A stretch of 64,000 nucleotides of DNA, taken from NCBI RefSeq assembly GCF_039541795.1, contig NZ_BAABGX010000002.1, forward strand, positions 1,550,001 to 1,614,000, given 5' to 3'. A model generated the notes under the pieces. The model had not been told where the DNA came from. It worked only from the letters and a program-made list of their open reading frames with translations, and did no database searches. Both the position numbers and the translations under genes were made by a program. Positions within the stretch are counted from its first letter, which is position 1. Every line of letters starts with the position of its first letter. Positions 18,732 to 26,767 of this stretch are shown here, in pieces. Source of the DNA: Nibribacter koreensis (GTDB taxonomy: Bacteria; Bacteroidota; Bacteroidia; Cytophagales; Hymenobacteraceae).

Positions 18732-19421
18732 ATGAAAAAGAACATCACCTTCCTGACCCTTCTGGGCCTTCTATTCCTTTCTGCGCTTATGACTCCCGAA
18801 GGGGCCTCTGCGCACGGAGGGGAAAAGCACCCTAAGAAAGCCAAAGTGGCGCAAGTAGACTCCATCAAGGAAACGACTGCCGCTGCCCAAGACACTATTG
18901 TATTTAGTGAGGTGACTCCGGCGGATCATGCTGAGCACAAGGCAAACCCGGCAAAAGTCCATGCCTCTATCGCTGACTTCCCACACATTCACCCGCTCAT
19001 TGTCCATTTCCCGATCATGCTTTTAATGATCGCGGCGGCCATGCAGTTCGTGAACATCCTTTTCCAGAACAAAGTGCTGAACTGGGCCGTGACCATCATG
19101 GTATTGCTGGGATTTGTGACCGCTTACGCCTCCACCCACTGGTCGCACCCCCATACCGATGGGCTTACCGAACATGCGGAACTGGTTCTGGAACAGCACG
19201 ATAAATACGCTGACTATACCATCTACCTCTCAGGGCTTGGGTTACTGGCCCAGTTGCTGAGCCTATTTCTATTCAAGGGAAAGAGATGGAGCATCGCCGT
19301 GGCTGCCGTGATCCTAATAGGAGCGGGGTATGCCGTGGCAATGGCGGGCCATTACGGAGCACAATTGGTGCATATAGAAGGTGTGGGCCCTCAGGGGAAA
19401 TACTTGGAACAACATCATTAA
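18732..19421 (+). CDS. DUF2231-type membrane protein (copy 1)
   Basis: The 229-aa product has an N-terminal signal followed by AHGGEKH, a charged linker and four membrane helices. The motif HIHPLIVHFPIMLL is the hallmark of DUF2231. Conserved histidines also occur in STHWSHPHTDGL and GHYGAQLVHIEG, and these could bind metal or haem. A close paralogue lies at 32981 on the other strand with the same N-terminal AHGGEKHG motif, so both arose by duplication within the island. It follows the propeller gene by 38 bp and is followed by a palindromic repeat. Function is not established. Confidence 0.8.
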   Translation: MKKNITFLTLLGLLFLSALMTPEGASAHGGEKHPKKAKVAQVDSIKETTAAAQDTIVFSEVTPADHAEHKANPAKVHASIADFPHIHPLIVHFPIMLLMIAAAMQFVNILFQNKVLNWAVTIMVLLGFVTAYASTHWSHPHTDGLTEHAELVLEQHDKYADYTIYLSGLGLLAQLLSLFLFKGKRWSIAVAAVILIGAGYAVAMAGHYGAQLVHIEGVGPQGKYLEQHH

Positions 19422-19456
19422 AAACACCTGTACGGATGCTTTGCTTGTTCTAGAAG

Positions 19457-19510
19457 CACTAATCCGTTTTTGGCTTGTTCCCTAAAAAGGAGGCCAAAAA
19501 CGGATTAGTG
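19457..19510. repeat. Dispersed palindromic repeat, copy B
   Basis: Perfect 18-bp arms CACTAATCCGTTTTTGGC (19457-19474) and its reverse complement (19493-19510) flank an 18-bp loop. It sits 35 bp after the DUF2231 stop. The core CCGTTTTTGGC matches copies A, C and D. Confidence 0.8.
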
Positions 19511-19593
19511 TTCTGAATAAATTATAACTTTTCAACTGTTGGCTTATAAAGCCAAGGCCAGAGCTGGCAAATGGGACACTCAAATTAAGCTAC

Positions 19594-20397
19594 ATGGCTA
19601 AGGGCAGACACTATTACATACGCAAACTCCACCGGTACCTGGGGCTGATACTAGGTGTCCAGTTCCTGTTCTGGACCTTGGGGGGGATGTATTTCAGTTG
19701 GAACAATATAGATGAAGTGCATGGTGACCAACTAAGGAAGGGAAAGCGGTTTTTTCCAGCCAACCTGAATATGGCCTCGCCACAAGTGGCTTTACAGGAG
19801 CTGAAGAAAACAACCACGGTAGATTCCATAAAGGCCATTCAGCTGATTGAAATTTTAGGGGCTCCAACCTACCAGATAAATTATTTTACCAAAACTGAGG
19901 AAGTCAATAAAGGCTTGGTAGTATCTGGGTCACATGGTGGAGGGCATGCTGGGGGCGGCAGCAAGGTTCAACTGGCCAACGCAGAAACCGGGCAACTAAG
20001 ATCCTCTCTTAGCAAAAACGAGGCTGTACGCCTTGCCCAATATAATGTGGTGGAACCTGCCCTGGTGGAAAAGGTAGAGTACATGACTGAGGTGGGTTCT
20101 CACCATGAATATCGTGAGAAGCCTTTGCCTGCTTGGGCCATTACGTTTAAGCAACCTAGCTGCACCGTTTACATTTCCACAGAACTTGGCACGTTTCAGG
20201 CCATCAGGCATAACCAGTGGCGGGTGTTTGACTTTCTCTGGATGCTGCACACCATGGACTTTCAGGGCAGGGATAATTTTGGGAATCTCCTCCTGAAGGC
20301 TTTTTCCGTCTTAGGGCTAATCACCGTCCTTTCTGGGTTTATGCTCTACTTTGTCTCTTCTCCTACCTTCCGGAGAAAAAAGAATGCGCGCAGGTAA
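19594..20397 (+). CDS. PepSY-domain membrane protein
   Basis: The 267-aa protein has an N-terminal motif YYIRKLHRYLGLILGVQFLFWTLGGMYFSW, a membrane helix, a periplasmic domain and a C-terminal helix (LGLITVLSGFMLYF). This is the layout of PepSY-associated transmembrane proteins. The N-terminal RKLHRYLG is the usual PepSY-TM motif. A His/Gly-rich loop (SGSHGGGHAGGG) lies near residue 115. PepSY-TM proteins often accompany metal reductases and copper or iron uptake. Here it probably acts in the inner membrane on copper reduction or electron transfer, which is inferred from context. Confidence 0.8.
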   Translation: MAKGRHYYIRKLHRYLGLILGVQFLFWTLGGMYFSWNNIDEVHGDQLRKGKRFFPANLNMASPQVALQELKKTTTVDSIKAIQLIEILGAPTYQINYFTKTEEVNKGLVVSGSHGGGHAGGGSKVQLANAETGQLRSSLSKNEAVRLAQYNVVEPALVEKVEYMTEVGSHHEYREKPLPAWAITFKQPSCTVYISTELGTFQAIRHNQWRVFDFLWMLHTMDFQGRDNFGNLLLKAFSVLGLITVLSGFMLYFVSSPTFRRKKNARR

Positions 20398-20443
20398 CCC
20401 ATTATTTTGTTTCCATAAAATTCACCCCGATAAAAAACGAAAA

Positions 20444-21052
20444 ATGAAAAGAACACTCACCATTCTCTCTTTAACAACCTCTTTTGCTCTTGCCTTGGGT
20501 GCCTGCAACCAAGAAAGTCCAAAACAGCAACAGGAGGTTTCTGCGCCGGCACAAACTGTTGAAAAACCAGAAAGTGCCGAAGTGGTGCAGGACACCATCA
20601 AAAAAAGTATTCCATCTGAGGCGACGGGACGTATTGGCGATGCCAGTATAAAAATAACTTATCATTCCCCGGGGGTGAGGGAACGAGTGGTCTGGGGCGG
20701 CTTGGTTCCCTATGACCAGGTTTGGGTGACTGGTGCGCATAAGGCCACCACCGTGGAGTTTGACAGGGACTTGATAATTGCAGGAAAATCCGTAGGCCCG
20801 GGTAAGTATGCGCTCTTTACCATTCCAGGCCGTGATGAGTGGACAGTGATTCTGAACAAAAACTGGGACCAGCACTTGGCAGATGAATATGATCAAAAGG
20901 AGGACATCCTCCGGACAAAAGTCAAGCCCTACAGCTTGGAGCATCCACAGGAAAGACTGAAGTACAGGGTTGAGGATGGCGGGGAGGCAGAGGCAGGAAT
21001 CAGGATCTCCTGGGAAAAAATTGGAATCAGGTTACCCGTTGCCGGTAAATAA
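20444..21052 (+). CDS. DUF2911 lipoprotein
   Basis: The 202-aa product starts at MKRTLTILSLTTSFALALGAC, a lipoprotein signal. A linker rich in Gln, Glu and Val follows, then the DUF2911 domain (GDASIKITYHSPGVRERVVWG, VPYDQVWVTGAHKATT, PGKYALFTIPG, WDQHLADEYD). It is the intact paralogue of the frameshifted gene at 8446-9073. An upstream in-frame start at 20351 overlaps the PepSY gene and adds 31 residues before the signal, so it was rejected. Function is unknown; the copper island context is the only clue. Confidence 0.82.
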   Translation: MKRTLTILSLTTSFALALGACNQESPKQQQEVSAPAQTVEKPESAEVVQDTIKKSIPSEATGRIGDASIKITYHSPGVRERVVWGGLVPYDQVWVTGAHKATTVEFDRDLIIAGKSVGPGKYALFTIPGRDEWTVILNKNWDQHLADEYDQKEDILRTKVKPYSLEHPQERLKYRVEDGGEAEAGIRISWEKIGIRLPVAGK

Positions 21053-21100
21053 AGCAGTTGGGCTTTTCCAGGTAAGTAGGATGGAATCAAAAAACCAAAT

Positions 21101-21667
21101 ATGACCACTATTTGCATCAAAAACATGGTGTGCCCCCGCTGTATCCGGATCGTGAAGGAACAGTTTGAAGCAATGAGCCTTCCTGTTATTGAAGTGCATT
21201 TGGGTCATGTTGACTTGGAGCGCCCATTGCTACCGGAAGAAATAGAGCAAGTGAAGATTTTCCTGATGGACTATGGGTTTGACTTGTTGGAAGACCGAAA
21301 AGCAAAATTGGTGGAGCATATAAAGACTCTTCTTATTGATGTTATCCATTACAAGCAGGAGAAGATAGGCACAAATTACTCCAATTTCTTGGCCCAGGCC
21401 ATAGGCAAGGACTATAGCACGCTGAGCCATACTTTCTCTGCAGAGGAAGGCATTACTATAGAGAAGTATATTATTCTCCTGAAAGTGGAGTATGTCAAAG
21501 CACTTCTGGAGTACGATGAGCTATCATTGGGCGAGATTGCTAACCGTCTTCAATACAGCAGTTTGAGTCACCTCTCTAAACAATTTAAAAAGGTCACTGG
21601 CCTAAAGCCCTCAGAATATAAGAAATTGCCAATAAAAAGCCGTAAGCTATTGAATCTCTTGATATAA
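21101..21667 (+). CDS. AraC-type regulator with N-terminal HMA-like metal-sensing domain
   Basis: The 188-aa protein has two parts. Residues 1 to about 75 start TICIKNMVCPRCIRIVKEQF, an HMA-like fold with a CxxC pair (Cys11, Cys14). The rest is a C-terminal AraC/XylS helix-turn-helix (LGEIANRLQYSSLSHLSKQFKKVTGLKPSEYKK). No typical AraC cupin domain is present. The architecture suggests a copper sensor that binds Cu(I) through CxxC and activates nearby genes, which is inferred. It lies between the DUF2911 gene and the Cu-storage protein gene; all three are on the plus strand. Its target sites were not identified. Confidence 0.8.
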   Translation: MTTICIKNMVCPRCIRIVKEQFEAMSLPVIEVHLGHVDLERPLLPEEIEQVKIFLMDYGFDLLEDRKAKLVEHIKTLLIDVIHYKQEKIGTNYSNFLAQAIGKDYSTLSHTFSAEEGITIEKYIILLKVEYVKALLEYDELSLGEIANRLQYSSLSHLSKQFKKVTGLKPSEYKKLPIKSRKLLNLLI

Positions 21668-21791
21668 ACAGAATTATGCCTGTTTTATCAAGGATACTAT
21701 AAAACACAGTGCTTGGTAATAGAGTTAACCTAGAAAGTTCTTTTCAACTGAGTTTAGTTGGAAGATATGTTTCACATTTAACCAAAAATAC

Positions 21792-22127
21792 ATGCACCAA
21801 TCATCAAAGTACCAATCAGTAATTGAGGCCCTCAATGCCTGCGCCGCCTCATGTGACCATTGTTATCAAGCTTGTTTTCAGGAGCAGGACCTTAAAATGA
21901 TGGCCCGTTGTATTCAATTGGACCGGGACTGCGCCGAAATCTGCAAGCTGACCGCCAGTGCCCTGGCTCGTAACTCAGAAGTGTCCCAAGCCTTATTGCA
22001 GGCTTGTGCAGAGATTTGCCGCGCCTGCGGTGTAGAATGCATGCAGCATGCTGAACACATGGATCATTGCCGTGAATGCGCTGAATCTTGTAGACGCTGC
22101 GAAGAAGCCTGCCGAGCAGCAGTCTAA
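21792..22127 (+). CDS. Four-helix-bundle copper storage protein (Csp-like)
   Basis: The 111-aa protein contains 16 cysteines arranged in CxxxC and CxxC patterns along helices (NACAASCDHCYQAC, ECAESCRRCEEAC). This is the pattern of Csp/DUF326 four-helix bundles that fill their core with Cu(I) thiolates. No signal peptide is present, so it is a cytosolic storage form like Csp3. A terminator follows at 22141. A fragment of a second copy of this gene survives at 35211-35267. The gene follows the metal-sensing AraC regulator, which may control it. Confidence 0.9.
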   Translation: MHQSSKYQSVIEALNACAASCDHCYQACFQEQDLKMMARCIQLDRDCAEICKLTASALARNSEVSQALLQACAEICRACGVECMQHAEHMDHCRECAESCRRCEEACRAAV

Positions 22128-22140
22128 TATCTGCATTTTA

Positions 22141-22171
22141 AGGGCTGGCAAATGTCAGCCCTTTTTATTTA
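22141..22171 (+). terminator. Rho-independent terminator after the Csp gene
   Basis: AGGGCTG (22141-22147) pairs with CAGCCCT (22156-22162) across an 8-nt loop and is followed by a T-rich run. It lies 14 bp after the Csp stop codon. Confidence 0.85.
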
Positions 22172-22279
22172 ACGTTCATTTCCTTGTTCTCAGTAGATAC
22201 CACGCTAGCCAAAAAAAAGAGACCCAAATGAAAGGGTTCCTTTTTACTTTTAGTTAATTGATCTGGACAGATAATATAA

Positions 22280-22957
22280 TTACTTCTGTTGTGGGTGCTC
22301 TTGTAGCCAATTATCTAGCTTTTGCTTGTCTTTTTCCTGTTCATCTATAATTTTCTGCGCCATTTGTTTCATTGCTGGCGTTTTTCCTTCAGCTACTTGC
22401 ACCTTTGACATATCAATGCCCTGCTGATGGTGCATGCTCATCATTTTAGCGAAATGATGATCCGTGGTCCCTTGCATGCCATGTTCCATCTGGCCCATCA
22501 TGTCTTTCATTGGTTGCATCAGCTTCATTGACTTAGAAGCGTCTCCCGCCATTGGCTGATGGTTGCTGGTAAAGCTACTTAACTTCTGTATGTCTGTCTT
22601 GCTGGAAGCAATGGTTTTATTGGCCATTTCCTTCAGCATAGGGTCAGTCCCATTGTTTACTTCCTCTTCAGACATGGCAATAGCCCCTTGGTGGTGAATC
22701 GCCATCATCATCGCAAAGTCATGGTCAACATCTCCCGTCATCTCCATCTCCTGCATCTTAGACATATTCTGATGCATTAAATCCATCATCTTGTTGGATC
22801 CTTCCGCCGCCATGTCCATATCATGGCCTGAATGCTCCTCTGTTTGGGTAACAGAGGTTGTTTCCGTCTGTTTAGATTTCTGAGAGCAGCCACTGAATAA
22901 AAAGGCGGTGGTACCTAGGCATATAGCCAGGTTCAAAAGGATTTTATTCGTTTTCAT
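22280..22957 (-). CDS. DUF305 lipoprotein (copy 1)
   Basis: The 225-aa protein has a lipoprotein signal (LGTTAFLFSGC). Two DUF305 repeats follow, each with a HH-x-GA/I-x-MS motif (MMAIHHQGAIAMSEEE and MMSMHHQQGIDMSKVQ), together with many Met and His (HSGHDMDMAAEGSNKMMDLMHQNM). DUF305 proteins are copper-binding helical proteins of the periplasm, often near copper oxidases. It is on the minus strand, between the Csp gene and the second CusA. Four DUF305 genes occur in this window, at 22280, 30050, 34186 and 35762. Confidence 0.88.
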   Translation of the reverse strand: MKTNKILLNLAICLGTTAFLFSGCSQKSKQTETTSVTQTEEHSGHDMDMAAEGSNKMMDLMHQNMSKMQEMEMTGDVDHDFAMMMAIHHQGAIAMSEEEVNNGTDPMLKEMANKTIASSKTDIQKLSSFTSNHQPMAGDASKSMKLMQPMKDMMGQMEHGMQGTTDHHFAKMMSMHHQQGIDMSKVQVAEGKTPAMKQMAQKIIDEQEKDKQKLDNWLQEHPQQK

Positions 22958-23246
22958 AGTTTGAGATCAGTCAAGTGGGGTTGAAGTTTCAATACGCTGG
23001 ATGTATCCTTTGTGCAATGTGCTTACGAAAATTAGGGTGAAAGTAAGCCTTGGTTTAAATGGACAGAGCTGATACCGGCTTAAACAAGCTGTGGTTGAAA
23101 AATAAACGTACAAGAAGGGAAGCTGTCAAAGCTTCAAGATACTATTTGAAAATCACGCTACGTAGTTTCAGGGCCTGAAAGAGCGCTGTGCACCCCTAGA
23201 AAACACCCGCATCCAATACAAGCCTCATCTTCATAATTTCTAAATT

Positions 23247-24509
23247 ATGATTGGATATCTTATAAAATGGGCTTTAAGCAACCGTATGGTGGTACTGCTG
23301 GTAGCGGCCGCGGTAACAGTCTACGGTTTCTACTCGGTAAGTAGAACCAAGGTAGACGCCATCCCTGACCTCTCGGAGAACCAAGTCATCATTTACACAG
23401 AGTGGATGGGCAGAAGCCCGCAAGTTTTAGAAGACCAGGTGACGTACCCCTTGGTAAGCAACCTGCAGGGCATTCCCAGAATCAAAAACATAAGGGCAAA
23501 CTCCATGTTTGGGATGAGCTTTGTCTTTGTGGTGTTTGAGGACAACGTGGATATTTACTGGGCCCGCACCAGGGTGTTGGAGCGCCTTAACTATGCCCAG
23601 CGCCTGCTGCCCCAGGGAGTGGTGCCTACTCTAGGGCCAGACGGAACCGGCCTGGGTCATATCTACTGGTATACCCTAGACGCCCCCTCTTATGATCTGG
23701 GAGAGCTGCGCGCCCTGCAGGACTGGTATATAAAATTTGCGTTGCAGACAGTGCCGGGCGTAAGTGAGGTAGCCTCATTCGGCGGCTTCCAGAAGCAATA
23801 CCAGATCGTGATAAATCCCATCAAGCTCAACTATTTCAACATCCCTCTGAGGGACGTGCTTCAACAGGTGAAGGCCAACAACAACAGCGTCGGCGGAGGT
23901 AAATTTGAGATGGGCGGTAGGGGTTACATCATCAAAGGGGTTGGGTACATCACCCATATTAAGGACATTGAAGAGATTGCATTGAAAACCCAAGGTACCA
24001 TCCCCATCCAGGTTAAAGACATTGCCACCGTGCAAATGGGCGGTGACCTGCGCCTGGGTATTGTGGAGGAAAACGGGGAAGGGGAGAAAGTGGGCGGCAT
24101 TGTGGTGATGCGGTATGGCGAAAACGCGAAGGAGGTAATTGATTTAGTGAAAGAGAGATTGAAGAGCGTGGAGGCAGGCCTGCCCCCTGGCGTCAAACTG
24201 AAGGTGGCCTATGACCGGTCAGATTTAATTGAGGCCACCATTGCTACTCTAAAGGAGGCTGTCTTGGAAGAGATTATCGTGGTTTCTGTAGTGCTTTTCA
24301 TCTTCCTGCTACATGTACGGAGTGCCCTCATTGTAGTGATTACCATTGTCATGAGCGTGCTCATCTCCTTTATCATGATGAACTGGTTTAACGTAAGCTC
24401 CAACATCATGTCATTGGCTGGTGTGGCCCTGGCCGTAGGGGACCTGGTAGATGCCGGGATTGTGATGGTTGAGAATAGCCTGAAAGCAATAAGTGAAGGG
24501 GAAGGGTAA
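23247..24509 (+). CDS. cusA: CusA-type RND pump, N-terminal polypeptide (copy 2)
   Basis: The 420-aa product is the N-terminal part of a second CusA (MIGYLIKWALSNRMVV start, the first porter domain, TM2-TM4). It ends after GDLVDAGIVMVENSLKAISEGEG, in the same cytoplasmic loop as copy 1. The stop (TAA) is in the same frame as the downstream ORF, with only two codons between the stop and the next ATG. So one in-frame stop, not a frameshift, divides this pump. The downstream product begins MISEGERIKR, echoing the last residues ISEGEG. No outer-membrane factor or adaptor is adjacent. Confidence 0.88.
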   Translation: MIGYLIKWALSNRMVVLLVAAAVTVYGFYSVSRTKVDAIPDLSENQVIIYTEWMGRSPQVLEDQVTYPLVSNLQGIPRIKNIRANSMFGMSFVFVVFEDNVDIYWARTRVLERLNYAQRLLPQGVVPTLGPDGTGLGHIYWYTLDAPSYDLGELRALQDWYIKFALQTVPGVSEVASFGGFQKQYQIVINPIKLNYFNIPLRDVLQQVKANNNSVGGGKFEMGGRGYIIKGVGYITHIKDIEEIALKTQGTIPIQVKDIATVQMGGDLRLGIVEENGEGEKVGGIVVMRYGENAKEVIDLVKERLKSVEAGLPPGVKLKVAYDRSDLIEATIATLKEAVLEEIIVVSVVLFIFLLHVRSALIVVITIVMSVLISFIMMNWFNVSSNIMSLAGVALAVGDLVDAGIVMVENSLKAISEGEG

Positions 24510-24515
24510 ACTGCC

Positions 24516-26408
24516 ATGATTTCGGAAGGGGAAAGAATCAAAAGGATTGAAAAATCTTCTGTCATAGTTGGCAAGGCGGTCTTCAATTCCATTTTAATCA
24601 CCCTGGTGTCCTTCGCCCCCATCCTCTTTTTGGAAGGTCAGGAGAAAAAGCTCTTTACCCCTCTGGTGCTCACTAAGTCGTTTGCCATGATAGGGTCGGC
24701 AGCGGTGGCGGTATTCTTGGTGCCGGTGCTGATGGCTCAGCTGTTGAAAGGGAAGATCCGTTCAGAGAAAACACACCCGGTTTCCAAGTTTTTCCTCTGG
24801 CTCTACAATCCCGTCATCCGGTGGTGCCTGCGTTGGAAGAAGGCCACCATCGCCATTGCCTTTTCATTGGTGGCCGGCAGCATTCCCTTCGTCCTGCGCT
24901 TAGGGACAGAGTTCATGCCGCCGCTGGACGAGGGGTCACTGCTGTTTATGCCGGTCACGCTGCCAGACGTCTCCAACTCAGAGGTCAAGCGCATCCTGCA
25001 GGTGCAGGACAAATTGATAAAGTCAGTTCCTGAGGTACATAATGTCTTAGGCAAAGCCGGAAGAGCGTCTACCGCCACGGACAACTCGCCGCTCAGCATG
25101 ATTGAGACCATCATTCTGCTTAAGCCACAGTCCCAGTGGCGAGAGGGAATGACCAAAAACAAAATCATAGATGAGTTAAATAAAAAGCTAAAGATACCAG
25201 GGGTGATCAATGCCTGGACCCAGCCCATCATCAACCGCATCAACATGCTTTCCACCGGTATCAGGACAGACGTAGGCGTGAAGATCTACGGACAAAGCCT
25301 GGACTCTATCAACGTTCTGGCGCAGCGCTTTAAAGTAGCGTTAACCGGGATAGAAGGCGTCAAGGATTTGAATGTGGAGCCGCTGGTGGGAGGGAAGTAC
25401 GTGGAGATAGAAATTAAAAGAAACGAGATTGGCCGTTACGGGCTAAGTGTGGAAGATGTGAACCTGGTGGTAGAGTCCTCCCTTGGCGGAATGAACGTCA
25501 CCACGACCATAGAGGGCCGGCGACGCTTTGCGGTCAATGCGCGCTTCGCAGAGGATTTCAGGAACAGCCTCCCCCGCTTAAGGTCACTGCTGGTGACAAG
25601 CCCTCAGGGGCCGCTTCCCCTGTCTGCTGTGGCGGATGTGTATTTGTCTGAAGGCCCCCCTATGATAAACTCAGAGAATGCCATGCTGCGGGGTACCTTG
25701 CTCTTCAATGTGCGGGAAAGGGACATGGGCAGCACGGTGGAGGAGGCCAAAAGTAAATTGGAAAGCCTGGTGCAGAAGTTGCCAAAGGGCTATTACATCC
25801 AGTGGAGCGGGCAGTATGAAAACCAGGAGCGCGCCGAGAAGCGGCTGAAAATCCTGATTCCTATTGTCTTAGTCATTATCACGGTCATTCTCTATTTCAC
25901 CTTTCATACGTTCCGCGAGGTGTTGATTGTGCTCTCCAGCATCCCAGTCGCACTGGTGGGAGGGGCGTATTCGCTTTTCTTTTTTGATGTGAATTTTTCC
26001 GTAGCGGTGGCAGTGGGCTTTATCGCACTGTTCGGCATTGCCGTCGAAACAGGGGTGCTTATGTTGGTGTACCTCAATAACGCTCTCTACAATAAAGTGG
26101 CTGAACGTAAAAAGTCTGGGAAAGCCCTAACCCAACAAGACATTGAGGAGGCAGTGTATGAAGGGGCGGCCCTGAGGTTACGGCCTAAATTAATGACGGT
26201 TCTGGTGGATGTATTAGGTTTAATTCCCCTTTTACTGGCCACTGGCACCGGCAGTGATGTCATGAAGCCCATTGCCATCCCTTTTGTGTTTGGGCTCATC
26301 ACCTCTGCTTTCTTTGTTTTGATTGTGTTGCCGGCCATGTATGCCTTGGTGCGTGAAAGAGAGCTGAAGGTAAAAGGAAGGGTAATTATTGCCGAATTGA
26401 AAGACTAA
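24516..26408 (+). CDS. cusA: CusA-type RND pump, C-terminal polypeptide (copy 2)
   Basis: The 630-aa product carries TM5-TM12 and the second porter domain (FLEGQEKKLFTPLVLTKSF, EFMPPLDEGSLLFMP, INMLSTGIRTDVGVK, GIAVETGVLMLVYLNNA). Its length equals the C-half of copy 1 exactly (630 aa), so both pumps are divided at the same site. It starts six bases after the stop of the N-half, in frame, so termination-reinitiation or readthrough could both supply it. Together the pair is complete. This copy would share the adaptors and channel encoded at 13.7-17.6 kb. Confidence 0.88.
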   Translation: MISEGERIKRIEKSSVIVGKAVFNSILITLVSFAPILFLEGQEKKLFTPLVLTKSFAMIGSAAVAVFLVPVLMAQLLKGKIRSEKTHPVSKFFLWLYNPVIRWCLRWKKATIAIAFSLVAGSIPFVLRLGTEFMPPLDEGSLLFMPVTLPDVSNSEVKRILQVQDKLIKSVPEVHNVLGKAGRASTATDNSPLSMIETIILLKPQSQWREGMTKNKIIDELNKKLKIPGVINAWTQPIINRINMLSTGIRTDVGVKIYGQSLDSINVLAQRFKVALTGIEGVKDLNVEPLVGGKYVEIEIKRNEIGRYGLSVEDVNLVVESSLGGMNVTTTIEGRRRFAVNARFAEDFRNSLPRLRSLLVTSPQGPLPLSAVADVYLSEGPPMINSENAMLRGTLLFNVRERDMGSTVEEAKSKLESLVQKLPKGYYIQWSGQYENQERAEKRLKILIPIVLVIITVILYFTFHTFREVLIVLSSIPVALVGGAYSLFFFDVNFSVAVAVGFIALFGIAVETGVLMLVYLNNALYNKVAERKKSGKALTQQDIEEAVYEGAALRLRPKLMTVLVDVLGLIPLLLATGTGSDVMKPIAIPFVFGLITSAFFVLIVLPAMYALVRERELKVKGRVIIAELKD

Positions 26409-26767
26409 ACGGATTTAGATTCACCTATGCAAAGCCAACTTATGGAATTTTAGAGACATTCATGATTCAGTTTGTTGATATTTAAAACTTGACAACCAAA
26501 ATATCCTTTCCCAAAAAAGGCTTTAGATAAGTAATAAATGGTATTGCAACTACTTAAGACTGCATCTTGTGTAATATGCGGAGGAAGCAATTTGCACTTT
26601 GGTGTTAGCATCAAACAAAATATAGAGGATTCAGTAAAATAGAAGAGATGAAACCGGAGGGCCTGGTCCCAAGCCGCGGCCACTTCGGAAGGCCTGCACT
26701 ACCTCGCTTCGGCCTGGCAAATACCCATGTTCTACGTTATACCTCTTTTAATTTCTCCCTTCTGAAA
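26409..26767. other. Gene-free stretch before the oxidase
   Basis: Nothing recognisable was seen. An in-frame ATG at 26648 extends the oxidase by 40 residues, but those residues lack signal character and precede a clear signal peptide, so the region was left non-coding. Confidence 0.5.
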
